From NCBI GenBank assembly GCA_029261855.1, contig JAJDAN010000089.1, positions 248,001 through 312,000 on the forward strand: DNA of 64,000 nt. Reading direction: 5' to 3'. Position numbers and translations under genes: made by a program. Every line of letters begins with the position of its first letter. The stretch's first letter is position 1. The stretch is from Deltaproteobacteria bacterium (GTDB lineage: Bacteria; Myxococcota_A; UBA9160; UBA4427). This document shows positions 42,582-50,989 of this stretch, one piece after another. The notes under the pieces were generated by a model, which worked only from the letters and a program-made list of their open reading frames with translations, did no database searches and was not told the DNA's origin.

Positions 42582-44944
42582 GTTCGCTGCGGAGGATCGA
42601 CGCGATCCTGCTGATCACGATCAGCGGGTTGTGGTGCGTCTGCTTCCTGCTTCACCTCAACCAGCTCGCGCGGGGCGGGTTCTCCTGGGTGCCGGTCTAC
42701 GTGGACGCGGCTCCGACCCCCGACCGGTATCCGACCGTCCGGGACTTCTGGCCCGGGACACCGACGATCCCGCCCGAGCTCGCCGTTGGCGACGCACTCG
42801 CCGTCGTCGGTGATCGCGACCTGCGCGGAGCGCGACGGCTCGATGTGATCGACGCCTTCTACCAGGCGCCCAAGAACCAGCCCGTTCCCATCGTGGCGGT
42901 GCGCGGTGTGAATCGGTTCGAAACGTCGCTGTCGCTACAGGAGATCCCGGCGGCCTGGCGGAAGACCCTGGTCGGAGCGGGCTTCGCGGTGCTCGGCACA
43001 CTCGGCTTCTGGCGTACGCGCGGATCGACCACCGGACGGGCCTTCTACCTGGCCATGATGGCGTACGCGTTTCACTGGACCGACTTCTTCGGCGGCGCCC
43101 CGACGCTGACACGGATCGCAATCGCGACCTTTGGCGTCTCGACGGCATTGACGGCGCCGCTCGCCCTGCGCGCCTTCCAGGTCTTCCCCGAGGAGTCGTC
43201 CCGGCCGGGCGGGCCCGCGCGGGCGTGGCCGTGGTTGTTCCTGGCGATCGGCCCCGTGTACACCAGCTGGGCCTTCGGCGTCCCCTTCGCGCTTCCCCAC
43301 ATCGGGAGCCTGGCCGTCGCCGCGAGCGCGGTCTACGTCGCCACCCTCGTCACCCTGCTCACCCTCGACTATCGCAGCTGCGGGCCCCGCGGCCGGCGTC
43401 AGCTCAAGTGGGTGGTCCTGGGTTTCTGGGTCGCGCTCGTGCCGGTGTTCCTGACGTCTGTGGTGGCGCTCGCGGCGCCGGACCTGTGGTGGCTCTACGA
43501 GGCGTCCCTGGTACTGACCCTGGCCATCCCGATCTGTCTATTCATCGCCCTGGTGCGTTTCAACCTCTTCGACGTCAACCGCTTGCTGACGGCCGCCGCG
43601 ACCTACTCGGTGATCGGGACCGTCGCGTTCGCCGGTGTCTTCCTCGTGGTACCGCGGGCGTCGGCGGCCGCCGCCGGCTGGATCGAGCCGCAGGTCAGTC
43701 AACCCGTTCTCGCGCTCTCGCTCGCCGGTCTCGCACTGGTGGGACTGCGGCGGGTCGACGCGCTCCTCCAGACGCGTCTCTACCCCGAGCGCCGGGCGCT
43801 GGAGGACGAGGCGGGTCGGCTTCGCCGCGAGCTCGCACAGTGCGAGAAGCCGACGGACGTGCTCACCGCCCTGGGCATCCGGCTCCGCGCGCTGCTTCGC
43901 CTCGAGACCGTCGCGGTCTACGCGATCAGCGATTCGGCCTTCGCACCCGTCTTCGCGCGGGGTCCCGGTGTCAGTCCCAGCTTCGATTCGGACGGCCCCC
44001 TCGCGTCGCAGCTCACCACATCGCACGAGCCGCTGGACCCGGCGCGGGTCCCCAACGACGGGGGGAAGCACGCCGACCGGGTCGCTCTCGTCTCGATGGG
44101 GGTCGAGCTGGTGGTTCCGATCTCGGTGCGCGGAGAACTGACGGCCTTCCTGTGTCTGGGTGGGAAGGGATCCGGAGACATCTTCACGCCGCCGGACATC
44201 GCGCTGCTCCTCGGCCTCGCCGACAAGGCGGGCGACGAGCTCCTGCGATTCGAGCACGCCGAGATCGAGAGACAGAACCGGGCACTCAGTCAGGAACTGC
44301 GACGCTTCGTGCCGGGCGCGGTGGCTCGCGAACTCGAAGAGGGCTTCCACCTCGACCCGGGCGAGCGTGACGTCTCGGTGTTGTTCGTCGACATCCGGGG
44401 CTACACCCCCTTCTCCGAGGGCCAGCAACCCGACGCCATCTTTGCGGCGATCAGTCAGTATACGGAGCTGGTCTCTCGCGTCGTGGACGAGCACGGCGGC
44501 TCGGTGGTCGAATTCCACGGCGATGGCCTGATGGCGGTCTTCGGGGCGCCGCGGCCTTTGGACCAGAAAGAGCCCTGCGCGGTGCGCGCGGCGCGTGAGA
44601 TCGCACGCGCGATCCCGAACCTCGACGTCCGCCGCGACGATGGCACGCCACACCGGCTGGACGTCGGGCTGGGCATCGCCACCGGCCCCGCCTACGTGGG
44701 GCCGCTGAACACGGCGGACCGGGCCATCTGGTCCGCTCTCGGCAACACGACGAACCTCGCGGCGCGACTCGAGAGCGCAACTCGCGAGCTCGACGTCGCG
44801 ATCGTCATCGACGGAACGACCTACGAGGCGGCAGGCGACGCCGCGCGTGGCTTCGTGTCCCGGCTGGGCTTGCGCGTGAAGGGTCGCAGCGCGCCCATCG
44901 ACGTATTTACCTGGTCTCGCGACGCGGAGGAGATCCGATCATGA
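42578..44944 (+). CDS. membrane-anchored GAF/class III adenylate or guanylate cyclase
   Basis: A 788-residue receptor-type nucleotide cyclase. An N-terminal helix (8-25) is followed by a periplasmic segment of about 90 residues (VGDALAVVGDRDLRGARR has a PDZ-like look) and then eight or so membrane helices to about residue 400. A GAF domain spans roughly 425-570, and the class III cyclase domain 600-780 has metal Asp residues in LFVDIRGYTPFSEG and EFHGDGLMAVFGAP, then LDVGLGIATGPAYVGPLNTADR and NTTNLAARLE. AMP/GMP specificity is not certain. GTG start; see the minicistron entry. It overlaps the next gene by 4 bp. Confidence 0.88.
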   Translation: MSSLRRIDAILLITISGLWCVCFLLHLNQLARGGFSWVPVYVDAAPTPDRYPTVRDFWPGTPTIPPELAVGDALAVVGDRDLRGARRLDVIDAFYQAPKNQPVPIVAVRGVNRFETSLSLQEIPAAWRKTLVGAGFAVLGTLGFWRTRGSTTGRAFYLAMMAYAFHWTDFFGGAPTLTRIAIATFGVSTALTAPLALRAFQVFPEESSRPGGPARAWPWLFLAIGPVYTSWAFGVPFALPHIGSLAVAASAVYVATLVTLLTLDYRSCGPRGRRQLKWVVLGFWVALVPVFLTSVVALAAPDLWWLYEASLVLTLAIPICLFIALVRFNLFDVNRLLTAAATYSVIGTVAFAGVFLVVPRASAAAAGWIEPQVSQPVLALSLAGLALVGLRRVDALLQTRLYPERRALEDEAGRLRRELAQCEKPTDVLTALGIRLRALLRLETVAVYAISDSAFAPVFARGPGVSPSFDSDGPLASQLTTSHEPLDPARVPNDGGKHADRVALVSMGVELVVPISVRGELTAFLCLGGKGSGDIFTPPDIALLLGLADKAGDELLRFEHAEIERQNRALSQELRRFVPGAVARELEEGFHLDPGERDVSVLFVDIRGYTPFSEGQQPDAIFAAISQYTELVSRVVDEHGGSVVEFHGDGLMAVFGAPRPLDQKEPCAVRAAREIARAIPNLDVRRDDGTPHRLDVGLGIATGPAYVGPLNTADRAIWSALGNTTNLAARLESATRELDVAIVIDGTTYEAAGDAARGFVSRLGLRVKGRSAPIDVFTWSRDAEEIRS

Positions 44945-46689
44945 GCCGAAGCCCCCATCGATCCCGTGCCCGCCGACGCGGTTCCCGTCTCTCGATCGTC
45001 GCGCTGCTTGCGTGCGGGATCTGCCTGAGCCTTGCCCCTGCCGCCGGCGCCGACTTCACCGAGTCCGAGGACAGTCCGTTCCAGGACCCGGACGCTTCCG
45101 AAGACGATCCGCTCGCCGGCGCCGAGCCTGTCCCCTGGGACGGCGCGACTTTCTCGTCGGCCTTTCCATCGGGCGTGAAGCTCGTCCGCGGCACTCTCGA
45201 CGTCGGCGACGTCGACGCCTACGCGTTCTCCCTCGAGGCTGGCCAGCTCGTGCTCGGCGCCTTGTTCGAGGGCGACGCTGGAGAACGGCACGACACCTCC
45301 CTCGGGATCTTCACTGGAGGCACGCTGCCTGCACACGCCGTCGACGACGACGGAGGCAGCGGCTTCCTTTCGCGCTTCACGTTCGCGACGACGAGCGCGA
45401 CCGTCCACCAGGTGGCCGTCACCGGTTTCGGCGACGAGGACTACGACGGCGACCATCTGGAGGCGCGAGACGGGCTGGTGCCCTACTGGCTGGTCGTGGC
45501 GGCCACCACGGACCCGCCGCCGAACGAGGAGATCGAAGACAACGACTCGTGGCTCAGCGCCACGCCGTTGCCGCCGGGCGGTGGCGTCGTCGGCGCGACC
45601 CTCGACGCCGGAGACGTGGACACCTTCTCGATCGCACTCGAAGCCGGCGATCGGCTGGCGATCTCGCTGTTCGACCTCGAGAATGCGGGCGAGCGCAACG
45701 ACGCCATCCTCGGCTTGTTCGATCCAGTCGGCTCCCCGGCGGCGGCTGGTCTCGACGACGACGGCGGCCCCGGACTCATGAGCAACCTGCTCTTCACGGC
45801 CGACACGGACGGTACCTGGACGATCGCAGTCAGTGGTTTCGGGGACGATGGATTCAGCGGCGACCACCAGGAAGTCCCCTTCGATTATCTCCTGGTGGTG
45901 GCCCGCGAGCGGGCCTGCCCCAACGTCACCCCGCTGATCTCGAACATCGTCGCTTCGACGGCAAACCCCTACCAGACCGCGGAGCTGAGGGGCGGGGACC
46001 ACTACTACACGGATCGCAACGAAGCTGGCCGCCACCTGCTCGTCGACATCCCGCCGGCCCATCTCTGCTCCGAGTGGATCAAGACCGCCAACAACGACAA
46101 GAACGTCGCGGACCCGAACCACCTCTCCTTCAATGTTTCGCAGGCCGCCTCGGTCTTCATCGGCTACGACTCCCGGGCCACGGGCGAGCCGGCCTGGTTG
46201 GCTTCGGCCTTTACACCACTCGCTGACGTTCTCGACGTCGCGGACCCGGACACGACCCAGGAGTTCGTCCTGCTCCGCCGGGACTTCGCCCCAGGGCCCG
46301 TGACCCTGGGCGGCAACCTCGCTCCGGGCGCCGGCTCGAACTACGTCGTGTTCGCGCGCCCCCTGCCCGTCGACGACCCGGGCCAGGCGTTCAGCGTCCC
46401 GGAGTACGCCAGCGCCGTGACCCTCACGGTCTCCGGCGTCGAGATCCAGGTCGTCCGCGCGCCCGGACAGAGCTCGGAAGGCTTCGCGCAGGCCATCGCG
46501 AATGCCGTCAACGCCGACCCGACCCTGGCCGCGGCGAGGATCTACGGCCTTGCGTCCGGTGCCGTGTTCGTGACGACCGGGACCATCGACGCCAGCAGCA
46601 CGACGGCGTCGCTGCCGCTCCTTCCCGTCTCGGGGCTCGTCCTGCTGGCGGGGCTGCTGCTCGGGGTCGGCTACCGCCGTTCGCGCTGA
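44941..46689 (+). CDS. secreted PPC-repeat protein with C-terminal CTERM-like sorting tail
   Basis: A 582-residue exported protein. A long basic signal peptide ends near residue 38. Two homologous beta domains (about 60-185 and 195-335) share the pattern GDVD(A/T)(Y/F)...LEAG...GER(H/N)D, as in bacterial pre-peptidase C-terminal (PPC) domains. A further beta-rich region follows. The C terminus is a proline-bearing strand, one hydrophobic helix and RRSR (LPVSGLVLLAGLLLGVGYRR), the architecture of PEP-CTERM/exosortase or related sorting tails, though VPEP itself is absent. It overlaps the cyclase stop by 4 bp. Function unknown. Confidence 0.75.
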   Translation: MSRSPHRSRARRRGSRLSIVALLACGICLSLAPAAGADFTESEDSPFQDPDASEDDPLAGAEPVPWDGATFSSAFPSGVKLVRGTLDVGDVDAYAFSLEAGQLVLGALFEGDAGERHDTSLGIFTGGTLPAHAVDDDGGSGFLSRFTFATTSATVHQVAVTGFGDEDYDGDHLEARDGLVPYWLVVAATTDPPPNEEIEDNDSWLSATPLPPGGGVVGATLDAGDVDTFSIALEAGDRLAISLFDLENAGERNDAILGLFDPVGSPAAAGLDDDGGPGLMSNLLFTADTDGTWTIAVSGFGDDGFSGDHQEVPFDYLLVVARERACPNVTPLISNIVASTANPYQTAELRGGDHYYTDRNEAGRHLLVDIPPAHLCSEWIKTANNDKNVADPNHLSFNVSQAASVFIGYDSRATGEPAWLASAFTPLADVLDVADPDTTQEFVLLRRDFAPGPVTLGGNLAPGAGSNYVVFARPLPVDDPGQAFSVPEYASAVTLTVSGVEIQVVRAPGQSSEGFAQAIANAVNADPTLAAARIYGLASGAVFVTTGTIDASSTTASLPLLPVSGLVLLAGLLLGVGYRRSR

Positions 46690-46759
46690 TCGTCGCGACT
46701 TTCAGTACCGTGTGCCTCCCTGGGTCGCAGCCTGCGAACCACGGAGGGAGAACCAACCC

Positions 46760-47068
46760 GTGTACATCGCCATGAACCGGTTCCAGATCGCGCTCGGAAG
46801 CGAGGAGACCTTCGAGGATCTCTGGCGCGCCCGCGAGTCCCACCTCGGCGACGTGCCGGGATTTCGCGAGTTCCAACTACTGAGAGGACCGGCGGCAGAG
46901 GATCACACCCTCTACGCGTCCCATACCGTGTGGGAATCCGAGGCGGCGTTCCGCACCTGGACCGAATCCGAGTCGTTCGTGAAGGCTCACGCACAGGCGC
47001 GCGCACCCAAGGGCACATACCTGGGTCACCCCCACTTCGAGGGCTTCGAAGTCATTCTCTCCGAGTAG
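46760..47068 (+). CDS. ABM-fold haem-degrading monooxygenase-like protein (IsdG/HmoA type)
   Basis: A 102-residue ferredoxin-like protein. The YIAMNRFQIALGSEETFEDLW start, VPGFREFQLLRG, and the YASHTVWESEAAFRTWTESE segment match IsdG/HmoA-type monooxygenases; Asn6 and a Trp in WESEAAFRTW sit where haem contacts are in that family. It might release iron from haem or act on another aromatic. GTG at 46760 is chosen because the conserved N terminus begins there, with GGAGG upstream at slightly long spacing. It precedes the GH3 gene by 6 nt. Confidence 0.82.
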   Translation: MYIAMNRFQIALGSEETFEDLWRARESHLGDVPGFREFQLLRGPAAEDHTLYASHTVWESEAAFRTWTESESFVKAHAQARAPKGTYLGHPHFEGFEVILSE

Positions 47069-47074
47069 CGGGCC

Positions 47075-49165
47075 GTGTCGATCGAGCCGCGCGCCACACC
47101 GCAGCAGCTGGAAGACCGGATCGACGAGCTTCTCGCTGAGCTCACCCTCGACGAGAAGCTGGCGATGCTCTCCGGCCAGGACTTCTTCGCGAAGATCAGC
47201 GCCGACAAGGGGCGCTATTGCGCCAGCCTGTATCACATCGGCGCCGGCAACGAGCGGCTGGGCGTACCCCCCCTGCTCTTCAACGACGGCCCGCGCGGCG
47301 TCGCCATGGGGAACTCGACCTGCTTCCCGGTTCCGATGGCGAGGGGCGCCAGCTTCGATGTCGATCTCGAACGTCGCATCGGCGACGCCATCGGTCGCGA
47401 GCTGCGCGCCCACGGTGGCAACCTCTTCGGCGGAGTCTGCATCAACCTGCTGCGACATCCCGCCTGGGGTCGCGCCCAGGAAAGCTATGGCGAGGACCCT
47501 TTCCTGCTCGGCGAAATGGGAGCCGCGCTCACGCGCGGTGTGCAGCACCACAACGTGGTCGCCACCCCCAAGCACTTCGCGGCCAACAGCATGGAGAACG
47601 CCCGCTTCACGGTGGACGTCCAGGTCGACGAGCGCGCCCTGCGCGAGGTGTACCTGCCTCACTTCAAGCGCTGCATCGATGCGGGTGCGGGCGCCGTGAT
47701 GAGCGCCTACAACCAGCTGAACGGCGCCTACTGCGGCCACAACGCCGCCCTGCTGACGAAGGTCCTGAAGCAGGACTGGGGCTTCGACGGCTTCGTCTAC
47801 TCGGACTTCATCAAGGGCTGCTATGGCGCCGACGCCTGCGAGGCCGGGCTCGACGTCGAGGCGCCAGCCACCATCCACTTCGGCGACAAGCTGCGCAGGG
47901 CCGTGGAAGACGGAGAGGTGAGCGAGGCCCGCATCGACGACGCCGTCCGCCGGGTGCTCCGCAGCCTGTTCCGCACCCTCGCCCGCCCCGACCCCGAGAC
48001 CTATTCCCTGGACGCGGTGGCCTGCGACGCGCACCTGGGCCTGGCACGCGAGGCGGCGGCAAAGAGCTTCGTGCTCCTGAAGAACGAGGGCGCCCTGCCC
48101 TGGGACCCGGCGAGCGCCCGCCGGGTGCTCGTTCTCGGCAAGCTCGCAGACACGGAGAACCTGGGGGATCACGGCTCGAGCCGCGTCTATCCGCCGCAGG
48201 TGATCACGCCGTTGGCCGGACTGCAGGCGGCCTGCCCGGAAGGCTGCGAGATCCAGAGCGACCCGGGTGACGACCTGGACCAGGTCCGGTCGCTGGCCGC
48301 GGACGCAGACGTCGTGCTCGTGGTCGCCGGCTACACCCACGCGGACGAGGGTGAGTACATCCCCGCCGAAATGGTCGGCCCCGGCGGTGGCGGTCCCGCC
48401 ATCGGCGGAGATCGACTCGACCTCGGCCTCGGCGAGCAGCAGGAAGCGCTGATCCGTGCTGCCGCCGAGGCGAACCCGAAGACCGTGGTCGCAGTCATGG
48501 CGGGCTCCGCGGTCACGATGGAAGCCTGGCGTGATCACGTCGCGGGGATCCTGATGATCTGGTACCCGGGCATGGTGGGCGGCGCGGCCCTCGCCGACGT
48601 GCTGTTCGGCCGCGTGAATCCCTCCGGGCACCTGCCCTTCACGATTCCGCGAAACGCCAAGGACCTGCCCTTCTTCGACCGCGACGCGACGGAGATCCGC
48701 TACGACCTCTGGCACGGCTACACGCGGCTCGAGCAAGCGGGCACCTCACCCGCATTTCCCTTCGGCTTCGGGCTCTCGTATACCCACTTCGACCTCGACG
48801 AGATCTCGGTCGAGGTCGACGGCGGCGGACAGACCTTGCGCGTCGAGGTCGAAGTCACGAACACCGGTGATCGCGACGGCGAAGCCGTCGTGCAGATCTA
48901 CGCCGGCCCGGCGGAACCCGATTCCCAGCACCCGCGGAAACGCCTCTGCGGCTTCGCCCGACTCCCCGTCGACGCGGGCAAGGAACGCGACATCGCCGTC
49001 GAGGTCAGCATCAAGGACCTCGCGTACTTCGATGCGAGTGGCCAGACCTGGCGTCTGGCCAGCCAGAACTGGCGCATCTTCGCCGGCACGAGCTGCGCCG
49101 AGTCGGACGGCATCCACACGACAGTGGAGCTGCCCGCGAACAGCTGGACGCTGCGCGAGCGCTAG
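47075..49165 (+). CDS. glycoside hydrolase family 3 beta-glucosidase
   Basis: A 696-residue GH3 enzyme. The TIM-barrel half has LLFNDGPRGVAM, ESYGEDPFLLGEMG, TPKHFAANS (164-171) and the nucleophile Asp244 in FVYSDF. The second alpha/beta-sandwich half has VLVVAGYTHADEGEY, with an acid/base Glu likely in that loop, followed by a C-terminal fibronectin-III-like domain (VTNTGDRDGEAVVQIY). No signal peptide, so it acts inside the cell, probably on a short beta-glucoside or a sterol/aryl glucoside. The GTG start follows the IsdG-like gene by 6 nt. Confidence 0.93.
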   Translation: MSIEPRATPQQLEDRIDELLAELTLDEKLAMLSGQDFFAKISADKGRYCASLYHIGAGNERLGVPPLLFNDGPRGVAMGNSTCFPVPMARGASFDVDLERRIGDAIGRELRAHGGNLFGGVCINLLRHPAWGRAQESYGEDPFLLGEMGAALTRGVQHHNVVATPKHFAANSMENARFTVDVQVDERALREVYLPHFKRCIDAGAGAVMSAYNQLNGAYCGHNAALLTKVLKQDWGFDGFVYSDFIKGCYGADACEAGLDVEAPATIHFGDKLRRAVEDGEVSEARIDDAVRRVLRSLFRTLARPDPETYSLDAVACDAHLGLAREAAAKSFVLLKNEGALPWDPASARRVLVLGKLADTENLGDHGSSRVYPPQVITPLAGLQAACPEGCEIQSDPGDDLDQVRSLAADADVVLVVAGYTHADEGEYIPAEMVGPGGGGPAIGGDRLDLGLGEQQEALIRAAAEANPKTVVAVMAGSAVTMEAWRDHVAGILMIWYPGMVGGAALADVLFGRVNPSGHLPFTIPRNAKDLPFFDRDATEIRYDLWHGYTRLEQAGTSPAFPFGFGLSYTHFDLDEISVEVDGGGQTLRVEVEVTNTGDRDGEAVVQIYAGPAEPDSQHPRKRLCGFARLPVDAGKERDIAVEVSIKDLAYFDASGQTWRLASQNWRIFAGTSCAESDGIHTTVELPANSWTLRER

Positions 49166-49193
49166 CGGCGATCGACTCGGGACCCGATCGGAC

Positions 49194-50861
49194 CTACTCG
49201 GGCCCCTCCTCCGGGATCTGGAAGAGCGCGCCCAGATTGATGCTGCCGTGATTCTCCGGCAGCTGCGGGTCGCCTCCCGCGTTGCCCGGGTTCAGGTTGG
49301 ACGCCGTGTCGTCGGGCGGGAACAGGACCAGGGTCTGCAGGAACTCCAGCACCTTTCGCTGATCATCCCCGCGCAGGCGGGCGTATGCGTTGCGCGACGC
49401 CTCGGCCTCGCCACCGTGACGAAGGATGACTTCCTCGAGATTGATGCTGCGCCCATCGTGGCCGTAGGGAGCCGTGCTTCCGACGCCCCACAACGCCTCG
49501 GTCAGGAACTCGGTCTGGAAGCTGCCATCGTACTCCCGCTCGTGAAAAGCCTCCCCGAGATCGTGGCGCTTGAAGTCGGTGAAGACGTTCCTTACGACGA
49601 AGCGCTCGCCTGTGGGCACGAGCTGCGGGTGAGCCTGACCGTCGTCGCGGATCTCGAAGCGGGTCGCCGCCGTCGCGAAGAGCCGATTGAAGATGCCGTT
49701 GACGGGGTCATGAACGGTCTCGACGTCCGCGACACGCCGGTCGTGATCGATCACCAGATCGGGAACGTGGCAACCGGTGCAAGCGATCTCGCCGAGCAGC
49801 CTGCGCCCTTCCCGGGTGCGGCGGGTCTGGCGCCCCTCGCCGGGCTTGAAGTAGTTGAGCAGGTAGAACTCCATGTGGTCGACGAGAGCCGTGTCGACCT
49901 CGTTCGTCACCCGGTCGCCGTCGGCGTCCGCGAGACGATCGCAGACGGGCGGACGCTCGAAGTCGTCCTGGGACGGATCGAAGACGAAGCCCGACGGACT
50001 GACCCGCCTCTGCGGCGCCACGGGATCTGTCGCGTCACAGAGGACGGCGTCGGGTGACTCGAGGCCCATCTCGGCCTTGAAGGCACCCACGACGAACTCC
50101 CGGATCGAGATGGTCCCGCCCTGATGGAAGAAGGGCCGGACCCGCAGGTCCGCATCGACTCCTTCGACCCGGGACAGATCGAGACTGCCATCTGCGTTGG
50201 CGGTGATGGTCCCGAAATCCAGGCCCTTGCTCACCAGTCGACGCGTGACGGTCCCGCCGCCCGCGCGCGTGCGTCGGCGGCACTCTTCCGGGCGATGTCG
50301 GCAGCGCCGCGAGCCGGCGTCCACGCTCGAGTCTGCCGAGGCCTCGGATAGGGCGGCGGCCCGGATCGCGCGCAGGTCATCCGTGATCTCCTGCGCCAAC
50401 ATCTCCTGAAGACCCAGCCCGAACAGATGCGGGGCATCCCGGCTGTCCGGCCGAGTCACCACGTCACCACCGAAACCAGCTGCGCCGCGGGGGCGACCGT
50501 GGCAACCGGCACAGCTGTCCATCAGTCCTGCGCCCAGGCCACGGTGCTCCCGGATGTCCCCGGTCGATGCGAAGTCGACGCGCGGCCCGACCCCCTGATC
50601 GGCGGTGAACTTCCGCTGGAAGAGCTGTCGACCACGGCGGATCGAGCGAGCAGGGTCTCGCTTGACCAGATAGACCGACGAACCGTACTCGAACGCATCC
50701 CCGTGACCGGCGCCGATCTGCTCCTCGAGAGACTTCGCGATGGCACCGCCCGGGACCTGAGGCTGGGTCTGGCTCTCGTCCGTGAGCTGCGCCTGGGCTC
50801 CCGTCGCGAGCAGAGCCAGACCCGCGAGCAGCGACGGAAGTGCAAGGTGTAGATTCCTCAT
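49194..50861 (-). CDS. secreted di-haem c-type oxidoreductase (DUF1111-like)
   Basis: A 555-residue periplasmic protein with a signal peptide (residues 1-25, ending TGAQAQ) and two haem c sites, DSCAGCHGRPRGAAGF and IACTGCHVPDLVI. The surrounding sequence (FGLGLQEMLAQEI, FFHQGG, APYGHDGRSINLEEVILRHGGEA) is that of di-haem peroxidase-like/DUF1111 thiol-oxidoreductase proteins. The region near residues 190-215 is oddly Arg/Cys-rich (SRRCRHRPEECRRRTRAGG). ATG 50861 has GGAGGA 7 nt upstream. It lies downstream of the DUF4212/symporter pair on the same strand; the functional link is unclear. Confidence 0.8.
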   Translation of the reverse strand: MRNLHLALPSLLAGLALLATGAQAQLTDESQTQPQVPGGAIAKSLEEQIGAGHGDAFEYGSSVYLVKRDPARSIRRGRQLFQRKFTADQGVGPRVDFASTGDIREHRGLGAGLMDSCAGCHGRPRGAAGFGGDVVTRPDSRDAPHLFGLGLQEMLAQEITDDLRAIRAAALSEASADSSVDAGSRRCRHRPEECRRRTRAGGGTVTRRLVSKGLDFGTITANADGSLDLSRVEGVDADLRVRPFFHQGGTISIREFVVGAFKAEMGLESPDAVLCDATDPVAPQRRVSPSGFVFDPSQDDFERPPVCDRLADADGDRVTNEVDTALVDHMEFYLLNYFKPGEGRQTRRTREGRRLLGEIACTGCHVPDLVIDHDRRVADVETVHDPVNGIFNRLFATAATRFEIRDDGQAHPQLVPTGERFVVRNVFTDFKRHDLGEAFHEREYDGSFQTEFLTEALWGVGSTAPYGHDGRSINLEEVILRHGGEAEASRNAYARLRGDDQRKVLEFLQTLVLFPPDDTASNLNPGNAGGDPQLPENHGSINLGALFQIPEEGPE

Positions 50862-50963
50862 TTCGAATCCTCCTCGCCCGCCTAACAGGACCTGGCAGGT
50901 AGAGGGAGGATCGGCCAGAGCCGGGAGCGACTCTGTATCGATCGTCACGCGAGCGCGACTTCA

Positions 50964-50982
50964 GACCGCGCATTCTGCGGTC
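50964..50982 (-). terminator. hairpin downstream of the symporter gene
   Basis: GACCGC (50964-50969) and GCGGTC (50977-50982) enclose a 7-nt loop, starting 7 nt beyond the symporter stop on the minus strand. A short terminator is likely, with the di-haem gene having its own promoter in the rest of 50862-50989. Confidence 0.4.
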
Positions 50983-50989
50983 GAGACGA

